Below the pieces are notes generated by a model. It made no database searches. It was not told the origin of the DNA and saw only the letters and a program-made list of their open reading frames with translations. This document shows positions 1-5,901 of a DNA stretch of 6,153 nt, in pieces (the stretch's first letter is position 1; every line of letters starts with the position of its first letter). Both the position numbers and the translations under genes were made by a program. Origin of the DNA: an uncultured Chthoniobacterales bacterium (lineage in GTDB: Bacteria; Verrucomicrobiota; Verrucomicrobiae; Chthoniobacterales; UBA10450); contig CATPCN010000253.1 in the NCBI GenBank assembly GCA_955652855.1, positions 1 to 6,153 on the forward strand. The letters are read 5' to 3'.

Positions 1-28
1 GCCACGAGGGGCGTCCGGAATAGAGGCC

Positions 29-493
29 TCAAGCCGCCGCAGCCCGAAGGTCACGGTCATCTACCGGAAATTCGCCTTCGTGTTGCTGGGCCCAGCGCCC
101 TGCAGCCTGATTCAGAGGATCATTCAAGTTGTAAAGTTTGTAGCGAGCCATGTCCCAAAGCCAAATACAGACCTCATCTAACCGCGTCTTAGCACCCCAC
201 TGTCCCAGGAGGCACACGGCTGGTGTTCGGATGTTCGGATGAAATACGGGTGTCTGCCAAACCAACATTGGGGCTTCTACCGGATAGTTGGGACCCAAGT
301 GAACGGCCACTCGGTGCTGTTTGACTTCCTCAACAATACCGTTGCGCAGATGGCGGCCATTGCAATTCAGAGTCACCAAGTAGGTCTCACACGTGAAGTC
401 AACCTGGAACTCCAGCCAGCCCCTGCTGTGCTGAGAAAGTCGGCTCATTCGCTCCAAGTCGTCCTTAAGGATGCTCTCTCGACCGTAGATCAT
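29..493 (-). CDS. E2-like ubiquitin-conjugating (UBC-fold) protein
   Basis: E2 proteins carry an activated ubiquitin-like modifier on a cysteine and transfer it to lysine with an E3. This 154-residue protein has the length of a minimal UBC domain. Visible marks: an N-terminal helix (about 6-20), the strand region ending LGPNYPVEAPMLVW (66-79), the HPN triad at 85-87 whose Asn (N87) forms the oxyanion hole, the candidate active cysteine C94 in VCLLG, W99, and DPLNQAAGRWAQQH (125-138), the usual DPLN helix after the active site. The order and spacing match eukaryotic E2s, although the stretch between C94 and DPLN is specific to this protein. The ATG overlaps the E1 stop (ATGA), with AAGGAG 4 bases and another GGAG 10 bases upstream. 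The C-terminus ends in an Ala run with no extra domain. Tight coupling to E1 and RING genes implies a functional E1-E2-E3 chain; which modifier it carries is unresolved. Confidence 0.92.
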   Translation of the reverse strand: MIYGRESILKDDLERMSRLSQHSRGWLEFQVDFTCETYLVTLNCNGRHLRNGIVEEVKQHRVAVHLGPNYPVEAPMLVWQTPVFHPNIRTPAVCLLGQWGAKTRLDEVCIWLWDMARYKLYNLNDPLNQAAGRWAQQHEGEFPVDDRDLRAAAA

Positions 494-1680
494 GTGTCTC
501 CTTCTCCTTCATAGGCCAACAGATCAGGCGCGTCCCCAGCCATTTCCAGATACACCGCTCGCTCGCCTGCTCTTGCGGCGACCATGTGCAGCGGTGGAAC
601 ACCCGCGTCAGATAGCGTAGCGGTCAGGTATGGAGACCCTTCTGACACCACGTGGCTCAGTTCGGGGTACTTGTGTTCACCACAAGCCTCGCACACCGGC
701 CCTTCCAGCAACATGCCATCGTACGAGCGCACGACCCACTCCGCCGAGCCGCAAACCGCACAAACCCACCGCAACAACAACTCACGATCAAGGTGAAGGT
801 AAGCGTTGCCTCCCAGACGCTCCTGCGCTACCTGGAGTAGTCCGCCTAAAGTCAGCCCCTTTACGGACGACTGGACCTCCACAACCTCAGCGCAGGCCTC
901 ATGAGCCCCACACCCCGGCCGCCGCGCGAGCGTAACATGCTCCGAACGACCCACGACGCCGTTATAAAGAAACGCCGAACCGGGCACAACCGGGATCCCG
1001 TGGATTAACTTCACGACTTCCTGCGTTTGGACGCCAGCAATAATCGCGGCGCTGGTGATTACGGTGGGAACCCTACCTTTGACAACATCCTGCATAAGCA
1101 GGCCTGGGCACGATGAGCGCAAAGACATGACCCGAAAATCGGATTCGGTGAGCCCACACTCGTAACAAGCACCGTCGGGCGGTACGAACACCTTCACCGT
1201 CCCGTTCAAAGATTCCAAGCCACCGTCCACCCAAGGCTTTCCCACCTTCCAGCAGGCGCGGTTTACCGCCCAACGTGCCTCGCGGTTGTCCAGGCAACCG
1301 ACCACCACGTCCATTCGCCGGAAAACCCCAAGGCCCAAATCACGGGTGACATCGCCAACAAATGACTTAACGCGCACGTCCGGATTCAACTCGCGCACTC
1401 GCTCTGCGGCGACCTCGGCCTTTGGTCGGCCGGCATCTCTCCTTCGAAACAAGACAGACCGCCCCAAATTCGCGACTTCGATTCGATCAAAATCGACAAT
1501 AAACAGCCGACCAACACCCAGAAGCGCGAAGTTCTTAAGCACCTCGTTACCGAGTGCGCCGGCTCCGACAATCATTACCTGCGCGTCTACCAGTCGCGCT
1601 TGATTCCACCAAGGGATCAGCCGTGAGCTGAAGTAACGGTCCCGGTCGGGATCGGTTAGGATTATTCGGTCGCCGGTCAC
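490..1680 (-). CDS. E1-like (ThiF/MoeB/HesA superfamily) activating enzyme with extra zinc ribbon
   Basis: E1-like enzymes adenylate the C-terminal Gly of a ubiquitin-like protein and, in conjugating systems, pass it to a cysteine and then to E2. The 396-residue protein has the Rossmann nucleotide loop GAGALG (39-44), acidic D63/D65, the arginine segment NLGRSVLF (71-78), K87, and the Mg-binding CLDN motif (129-132, D131). C172/C175 pair with C257/C263 as a probable structural zinc site, and C191 in SSCPG sits where the catalytic cysteine of E1s is found. Residues about 300-396 extend beyond simple MoeB/ThiF: CAVC (307-310) and CEAC (330-333) form a second zinc ribbon, followed by a tail containing GVPPLHMVAAR. 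No separate ubiquitin-fold domain is recognised. The start is GTG at 1680, overlapping the previous stop as GTGA, with GGAGGG 8 bases upstream; a start at 1779 would add 33 implausible residues read inside the RING domain. E2 follows directly. The substrate is not visible as a beta-grasp protein in the window. Confidence 0.92.
   Translation of the reverse strand: MTGDRIILTDPDRDRYFSSRLIPWWNQARLVDAQVMIVGAGALGNEVLKNFALLGVGRLFIVDFDRIEVANLGRSVLFRRRDAGRPKAEVAAERVRELNPDVRVKSFVGDVTRDLGLGVFRRMDVVVGCLDNREARWAVNRACWKVGKPWVDGGLESLNGTVKVFVPPDGACYECGLTESDFRVMSLRSSCPGLLMQDVVKGRVPTVITSAAIIAGVQTQEVVKLIHGIPVVPGSAFLYNGVVGRSEHVTLARRPGCGAHEACAEVVEVQSSVKGLTLGGLLQVAQERLGGNAYLHLDRELLLRWVCAVCGSAEWVVRSYDGMLLEGPVCEACGEHKYPELSHVVSEGSPYLTATLSDAGVPPLHMVAARAGERAVYLEMAGDAPDLLAYEGEGDT
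498..507 (-). promoter_or_regulatory. Ribosome binding site for the E2-like gene
   Basis: GGAGAAGGAG on the coding strand, within the end of the E1 gene, ends 4 bases before the ATG at 493. The two purine-rich cores allow either a 4- or a 10-base spacing; either is adequate and supports the start. Confidence 0.7.
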
Positions 1681-2462
1681 TCGGTTTTCCCTCCAGTGTT
1701 GTGAAACACAAGTCGGTCGATGAGGGCGACAATTTCGAAACCACATTGCGGGCAATCCCCCCGCATGGCCAGCCAGCAACCTACATGGTACGTGGCATTG
1801 CAGCCGGGGCCAGAGCAGCGAACAACCTCTTCATCGGCGCGCAGCAATACACCACACTCGCTACTGCACTGCATCGTAGAGAGCTGTGGTGAGGCGGTCA
1901 GTTTTTCGGACCTGACCTGACCTTCTAGTTCTCCAAGTAGCATCCTGCGCACTGGATAGCATCCCAGCGTCGCACATTGCTCCAGTTTCAGCCAGCAGGT
2001 CTCATGATAGGCTCTCCCGCACCATGGACACGCAATGACATCGTGACCAACGGAGAGTATTTTTCCGCGATCACAACTGGGCAGATCGCACTGTTTGCCA
2101 AGAAGCAGCGACGAATCCTGCAGCCTGTACAGCACGAAATCCAAATAGTGCAGCTCTACGTTGCCCACGCCGACTATGTCTCCGTGGCGAAGCACCCGAA
2201 TACCTTCTAGCGGGCGCTGTCGAAACTGCACTGCCGAACCGGAGAGCACGAATGCATAGGCGACCGATGCCCGCGACCCAAGAATCTTCGCATGGATTGC
2301 CTGCACGTCCCTGCCAGAAAGATGGATATGGTTTTCCGATGGAGGAGCCGAGCCGAGCGTCAAGATGGTCGTTTTTGCCAGGCCCTGCGCCCCCCCCATA
2401 CGCGCGTGCAAGGCAATCTCTACCCACTCACCGTCCGCCGTTCGGTATCGCAAAACCGGCAT
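1677..2462 (-). CDS. FHA-like domain plus two RING-like zinc domains (candidate E3)
   Basis: The 261-residue protein has three parts. Residues about 1-110 look like an FHA domain: LTLGSAPPSENHIHL (34-48), a short linker, then AIHAKI (55-60), and HGDIVGVGNVEL (93-104). The phosphothreonine-contacting positions are not canonical (G37-S38 where GR is usual, Q54-A55 where SR is usual), so phosphopeptide binding is doubtful. Residues 125-168 hold eight potential zinc ligands: C125, C130, C145, C148, H153, C156, C163, C168. Residues 199-240 hold eight more: C199, C203, C216, C221, H226, C229, C237, C240. Both are C4HC3 with a shared YHxxCW core, typical of binuclear treble-clef (RING/PHD-like) domains and probably an internal duplication. 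Prokaryotic RING proteins beside E1 and E2 genes have been proposed as E3 ligases; that role is inferred here from the adjacent E1 and E2. No transmembrane segment is seen. The start has GAGG 7 bases upstream, overlapping the PafA stop region. Confidence 0.85.
   Translation of the reverse strand: MPVLRYRTADGEWVEIALHARMGGAQGLAKTTILTLGSAPPSENHIHLSGRDVQAIHAKILGSRASVAYAFVLSGSAVQFRQRPLEGIRVLRHGDIVGVGNVELHYLDFVLYRLQDSSLLLGKQCDLPSCDRGKILSVGHDVIACPWCGRAYHETCWLKLEQCATLGCYPVRRMLLGELEGQVRSEKLTASPQLSTMQCSSECGVLLRADEEVVRCSGPGCNATYHVGCWLAMRGDCPQCGFEIVALIDRLVFHNTGGKTE
1689..1694 (-). promoter_or_regulatory. Strong ribosome binding site deciding the E1 start
   Basis: GGAGGG on the coding strand stands 8 bases before the GTG at 1680, inside the last codons of the FHA-RING gene. 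This and the GTGA overlap decide the GTG start. Confidence 0.8.
2390..2397 (-). repeat. Eight-G homopolymer inside the FHA-RING gene
   Basis: The coding strand has eight consecutive G encoding Met-Gly-Gly-Ala around residues 22-25. A slip here would destroy the FHA and RING domains. It is recorded because two of the operon's genes carry long G runs; it may also just be an accuracy risk in the assembly. Confidence 0.6.
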
Positions 2463-2469
2463 CTTTGAT

Positions 2470-2473
2470 CCTC
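2470..2473 (-). promoter_or_regulatory. Ribosome binding site for the FHA-RING gene
   Basis: GAGG on the coding strand, partly inside the TGA stop of the PafA-like gene, lies 7 bases before the ATG at 2462. Good spacing supports this start and coupled translation. Confidence 0.65.
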
Positions 2474-4103
2474 ACTCCAAATTCGACCCGAGCGCCGTCA
2501 AAGCTTTGCGAGCTTCGTAGCGGACAAGAAATGACGCATCGCTGCAAGCGCGCCGAAGGATTTCCAAGCACCCTTGATCCCTGAGGGCACCGATAACTTT
2601 CGCGGCTTCCGCACGCACTTGGGCACATTTGTCGTCCATGAACGGCAACGCTTGTGCCGCTCTGAAATCCCCAGTTATGGGTAGTACGCGAAGGGCCTGA
2701 ACACGAATTTGGGCGTCTGTATTCTCTAAGCCGCTCCTGAGCCACTTGAATAGCTCTTCCGAGGAGAATCCGAGTAGTTTCAAAGCTTCGACTGGACACC
2801 AGTCCAGAGGATCCGGCAGGTTAACTGAACGCCCAGCGACAGTGATACCATCCCAGCTTTGAGCTACAACTTGGCGCCTCACTGCTTCGCCCCGCACGCG
2901 AGCCCGAGTGAAGGCGGGTGGTTCGTTTTGCGCCCGCTCGACCTCGGTGGTATCCACCATGGAGTGAATCAGACCCGCACCGGCTAACACGTAAAAGGCG
3001 CTGGTTTGCGGCCGGACATCGTGATACTTCATATCAAGCTCGCGGAGCCGCATGTCGTTCGATGTCCCCGATCGGTCCCGATGGCTCTCAAGGAAAGCCA
3101 GCTTCGTCACCCAGTCCACCTTGCCTCTGAGTGATTTAAGATCTACGGCCAGCCCGGAAAGGGTTTGCTCCCAGGTCTCCAGAATCTGGCCAGCTTCATC
3201 CCCATCATCAGAAGAGAAGTATCTTTTTGCAGCTTCGAGGTACCAGCGCTGAATCTCCACTGCGTTCATGCTGCGTCCGTTTCGCAACGGGACAGATTGC
3301 GCCAGTTCAGGATCTCCCGAGATGGTGTGTAGGGCGGCTACCGGATCGCTCAGGTCCGGACTGTTGCTGAGAAAGACGTCCTCGATCATTTCCAACACGA
3401 GCACCGTGGTGCCGAGTTTCAGAAACGTGGACCACTCGCACATGTTCGCGTCACCCAGAATAAGGTGAAGTCGGCGGTATCTGATCGAGCCATGGACTTC
3501 GTCTCGGGTATTAATTATGGGTCGAGCAACCGTCGTGTCCGCGGAAACGATCTGGTTGATAAAGCCGGCCCGCTGGGAGACTTGGAACCCCGCCGAATTA
3601 ACCCAGCCACTCCCGCAGAGCACCGTGCGGGATACAAGGAAAGGAGTTAGGTGCCGGGTAAGGTAACGAAAGAATTCTTGGTCATCTGGTAACAGATCGG
3701 TGCGCCGCTGGATGAGATAGTTTTCGTGACAGCCGAAAGAATTGCCCCGGGCGTCGACGTTATTCTTTGCAACAAAAAGTGTGCCGGGACAAAGATTCTG
3801 TGCAAGCTTCGGCTCGGCGAGTTCAGCGATTCTCGCAAGGAATCGTTCACCTGCGCGATCATAAACAACCGCTTCGCGTGCACTTCGGCATTCGGGTCCC
3901 GCCCACTCAAGATGACCCAAATCATAGTACAGCTTACCCCCATTCGGCCAGAAGTATGCATTTCCGTAGCTTCGGCGCAATTCCTGCTCGGCCATCTCGG
4001 CGAGCCACTTGCTGACAGTTTCGCCGGCGAGTGCGGTAGTCCCTACTCCGGGCAGATGGCTGATGCTGTACTCGACTTCAATTCCCATGACGCGTCCCCG
4101 CAT
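2472..4103 (-). CDS. pafA: PafA-like Pup ligase homologue with C-terminal HEAT-like repeats
   Basis: PafA uses ATP to phosphorylate the C-terminal Glu of Pup and joins it to a target lysine. The 543-residue protein opens MRGRVMGIEVEYSIS, matching PafA MQRRIMGIETEF, with E9 and E11 as metal/ATP ligands. NGGKLYYDLGHLEW (54-67) supplies the catalytic Asp (D61); KNNVDARGNSFGCHENY (113-129), NTRDE (198-202), YRRLHLILGDAN (209-220) and RARVRG (400-405) follow. There is no Dop-loop insertion before the catalytic strand, which favours PafA over Dop. Two usually conserved stretches differ: HPEY is HLEW, and NTRDEPHAD is NTRDEVHGS. The conserved core ends near residue 450; residues 454-543 read as three HEAT-like helical repeats (IRVQALRVL, VRAEAAKVIGAL, VRYEARKALTAL), not present in standard PafA (about 450 residues). 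The first ATG (4103) matches the family start; an ATG at 4088 has a better placed GGGGA upstream and is the alternative. The gap from the Pup stop is 17 bases. Ligase rather than depupylase activity is inferred. Confidence 0.85.
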   Translation of the reverse strand: MRGRVMGIEVEYSISHLPGVGTTALAGETVSKWLAEMAEQELRRSYGNAYFWPNGGKLYYDLGHLEWAGPECRSAREAVVYDRAGERFLARIAELAEPKLAQNLCPGTLFVAKNNVDARGNSFGCHENYLIQRRTDLLPDDQEFFRYLTRHLTPFLVSRTVLCGSGWVNSAGFQVSQRAGFINQIVSADTTVARPIINTRDEVHGSIRYRRLHLILGDANMCEWSTFLKLGTTVLVLEMIEDVFLSNSPDLSDPVAALHTISGDPELAQSVPLRNGRSMNAVEIQRWYLEAAKRYFSSDDGDEAGQILETWEQTLSGLAVDLKSLRGKVDWVTKLAFLESHRDRSGTSNDMRLRELDMKYHDVRPQTSAFYVLAGAGLIHSMVDTTEVERAQNEPPAFTRARVRGEAVRRQVVAQSWDGITVAGRSVNLPDPLDWCPVEALKLLGFSSEELFKWLRSGLENTDAQIRVQALRVLPITGDFRAAQALPFMDDKCAQVRAEAAKVIGALRDQGCLEILRRACSDASFLVRYEARKALTALGSNLE

Positions 4104-4120
4104 GTCAAACTCTGAATTCG

Positions 4121-4375
4121 CTACTCCCCCCCCCGCTGGACGATTTGTTCAACGAAGGTCCGAGATTGTTCTTGGGTGGGGCTAAGGATCTGCTTTTCGG
4201 TCAGCAGCGTGGCGGCGACGGCCCACTGATCTTGCTCCCCTGTTAGTTCCTCCAACCTGTTTCGGGCGGCCTCTAACTCTCCTCCACCGACTGAGTCAGG
4301 TATCGGCTGAGTTGGACCCTGTGGTGCTCTTTCGGGTTGGCGTCTTTGCTGTTGATCCACAATCCCCCCTATCAT
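4121..4375 (-). CDS. pup: Pup-like protein modifier ending in Gly-Gly-Glu
   Basis: Pup is a small, mostly disordered tag ligated through the side chain of its C-terminal Glu to lysines of target proteins. This 84-residue protein ends FVEQIVQRGGE, aligning with the actinobacterial Pup ending FVRAYVQKGGQ. The final residue is already Glu, so no Dop deamidation is needed before ligation. Residues 1-31 are Gln/Pro/Gly-rich and probably disordered; 32-49 (ELEAARNRLEELTGEQDQ) is a likely amphipathic helix comparable to the part of Pup that binds the ATPase coiled coil. It is longer than typical Pup (about 64 residues), the excess being at the N-terminus and around 50-68. It has one lysine (K61). 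The ATG at 4375 overlaps the Dop stop (ATGA). An in-frame GTG at 4360, preceded by a G6 run only 3 bases away, would give a shorter start at VDQQQRR. The gene sits between dop and pafA homologues, the strongest contextual support. The Gly-Gly-Glu codons lie in a nine-G run. Confidence 0.9.
   Translation of the reverse strand: MIGGIVDQQQRRQPERAPQGPTQPIPDSVGGGELEAARNRLEELTGEQDQWAVAATLLTEKQILSPTQEQSRTFVEQIVQRGGE
4126..4134 (-). repeat. Nine-G homopolymer at the end of the Pup-like gene
   Basis: The coding strand reads C, nine G, AGTAG, so Arg-Gly-Gly-Glu-stop is encoded as CGG GGG GGG GAG TAG. The run contains a G GGG GGG heptamer in the frame expected for -1 slippery sites (X XXY YYZ). The -1 frame continues without a stop through the 17-base gap into the PafA-like gene. 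The run is also a place where sequencing errors are common, but the normal frame yields a correct Pup terminus, which argues that nine is the true count. Confidence 0.8.
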
Positions 4376-5901
4376 TCAAATTCGGGCAAATGTTGTTTCA
4401 CCTTCCGACGGGCGAAAAGCCTGGGCCGCCTTTTCCCGGTTTGCGGTGTCTGTGCCCCATCCAGACCCCGCAGTAGCTCATCAAAGGTCCCACTTCGTCG
4501 CAGAATCGATTCAACCGTGGAGCGATTCATGGCGACCGGGTCCGGCAAGTCCAACTCTGCCGACCGGAACACAATTTTTCCCCAGTCCACACCAACTATG
4601 TCCGTCGCGAACTTGTCAATACAGGTTCCCCTAAGGTAAGCACGGCTATCACCCGGCGGTTCCCGAAGAAAACGGCTTACAGATTGCTCGTCCCAGCGAG
4701 GCGGCAGTGCCACAAGCCCGAGTTGCTTCAGCGCAGGGAAAATACCCCCGGAATCGAGGGCGTGGTACTTCACATCCGCCTCTATTGCTTGCGGGCTGAC
4801 CCAATCGAATCGACCCTTGGAGGCGAGGCCTGTTAGAATCTGTCGCTTCGTGACCCAGTCGAGCTTGCCGGCACACTCGTCGGGTTCTCGGCGGAGTGCC
4901 TGAATGGTTGATTCCCATTCCCGCAAGATTGTCGCTTCTGCCTCTGTCGGCGGGCGATCGCCGAAGTAGCGATGCGCGCATTCCAAGAAACCGTGCTGAA
5001 TCTCTGTCGCCGACAGTTCGCGTCCGTCTGCAAGTCGAACACGTATTCGACAAGTTGGGTCTCGAGAAATGAGCTGCATCGCCTGTACCGGGTGGTCCAG
5101 TCGGAGGTTCAGGTCGTCCAGGCGGCCATCCTCCAACATCCGCAGGAGGATTTGCATCGTCGCTATTTTCAGCCAGGCGGCGTATGGACACATGTTCGAA
5201 TCGCCTGCGATAACGTGCAGCCGCCGAAACCTGCGGGCGTCAGCATGAGGCTCGTCACGTGTGTTCACGATTGGCCTCTTGTATGTGGTCTGCAAGCCCA
5301 CCACCTCTTCAAAGAAGTCCGCCCGTTGGGAGATCTGATATTCGACTGGCTCGGTCCCATTTTCCGCACCTACCTTGCCAGCGCCGATGTAGATGATTCG
5401 GGAAACTAGAAAGGGCGCAAGACACGTGCAAATCCAGTCCTTGGCGCCAGCGAACAAAGTCTTATAAGTGGAAGCATCTACCAAGTAGTTCTCATGGCAA
5501 CCGTACGAGTTGCCCTGGTGATCGGAGTTGTTCTTATAAACCGCGAGCGGTTGGCGCCCTGGATTTGAACCGTTAACCCAGTCGGCGCACCGACGCACAA
5601 TTTCGTTCCCCGCGTGGTCAAGCGCAACCGCTTGCACTGCATCCAAGCTCTCGGGGGTCGAATACTCCGGATGAGCATGATCGACATAGAATCGGGCGCC
5701 ATTGGGTAGCATCCAGTCGCCACCGGACGCTGAACCCGCACACGCATTGGCCGGTCTGCTTTCATATGGATCAGCTCCCATCGGTTCTCCCAGGAAGATG
5801 TGCGAATAGGCGTTGACCAGTTCCCAGGACGCACTAATCCTGTCCTCTCCACCGGTGATCGCGAACTCTGTCTCTAATCCCGCGAGCTTCGGAATACTCA
5901 T
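4372..5901 (-). CDS. dop: Dop-like carboxylate-amine/ammonia ligase-fold enzyme (depupylase/deamidase-like)
   Basis: Dop and PafA share a glutamine-synthetase-like fold; Dop removes Pup from substrates and deamidates a C-terminal Gln on Pup. This 509-residue protein begins LAGLETEFAITG, matching the family N-terminus whose two Glu (here E10, E12) bind Mg-ATP. NGARFYVDHAHPEYSTPE (67-84) is nearly identical to Dop and contains the catalytic Asp (D74). KNNSDHQGNSYGCHENY (123-139), NTRDEPHADA (213-222), RRLHVIAGDSN (226-236) and RAYLRG (420-425) follow in family order. Residues about 38-64, ahead of the catalytic strand, form a Gly/Ala-rich insertion where Dop carries its Dop-loop and PafA has none, so I call Dop rather than PafA. 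The C-terminus is basic (about 490-504). Start: the ATG at 5901 overlaps the upstream stop and has AGGGG 7 bases before it; an in-frame TTG at 5958 is less likely because it lies inside the upstream gene. Because the Pup-like tag already ends in Glu, deamidation should be unnecessary and depupylation is the likely role. Confidence 0.93.
   Translation of the reverse strand: MSIPKLAGLETEFAITGGEDRISASWELVNAYSHIFLGEPMGADPYESRPANACAGSASGGDWMLPNGARFYVDHAHPEYSTPESLDAVQAVALDHAGNEIVRRCADWVNGSNPGRQPLAVYKNNSDHQGNSYGCHENYLVDASTYKTLFAGAKDWICTCLAPFLVSRIIYIGAGKVGAENGTEPVEYQISQRADFFEEVVGLQTTYKRPIVNTRDEPHADARRFRRLHVIAGDSNMCPYAAWLKIATMQILLRMLEDGRLDDLNLRLDHPVQAMQLISRDPTCRIRVRLADGRELSATEIQHGFLECAHRYFGDRPPTEAEATILREWESTIQALRREPDECAGKLDWVTKRQILTGLASKGRFDWVSPQAIEADVKYHALDSGGIFPALKQLGLVALPPRWDEQSVSRFLREPPGDSRAYLRGTCIDKFATDIVGVDWGKIVFRSAELDLPDPVAMNRSTVESILRRSGTFDELLRGLDGAQTPQTGKRRPRLFARRKVKQHLPEFE

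Noticed and set aside
1..28. A next gene starting just after the E2 stop
   Set aside because: Only 28 bases are available, with no ATG and no clear ribosome binding site; a GTG near the very edge cannot be evaluated.
1681..1779. An earlier start for the E1-like protein
   Set aside because: The added 33 residues are the second RING module read in another frame; the GTG at 1680 has a strong ribosome binding site and the GTGA overlap.
3726..4115. Plus-strand open frames opposite the PafA-like gene and elsewhere, up to 145 residues
   Set aside because: All lie antisense to conserved genes, have no domain sense and no convincing ribosome binding sites.
4104..4120. A terminator or promoter between the Pup-like and PafA-like genes
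   Set aside because: The 17-base gap has no inverted repeat, no T run and no room for a promoter.
4121..4375. Assigning the small tag to the UBact family
   Set aside because: UBact proteins, as I recall them, end in R-T/S-G-E with a different, shorter, charged body; FVEQIVQRGGE is closer to true Pup. The groups are related, so the name remains open.
4649..5191. A 180-residue minus-strand open frame inside the Dop-like gene
   Set aside because: It is Arg/Pro-rich, matches no family, and fully overlaps a well supported conserved enzyme; it is a frame shadow.
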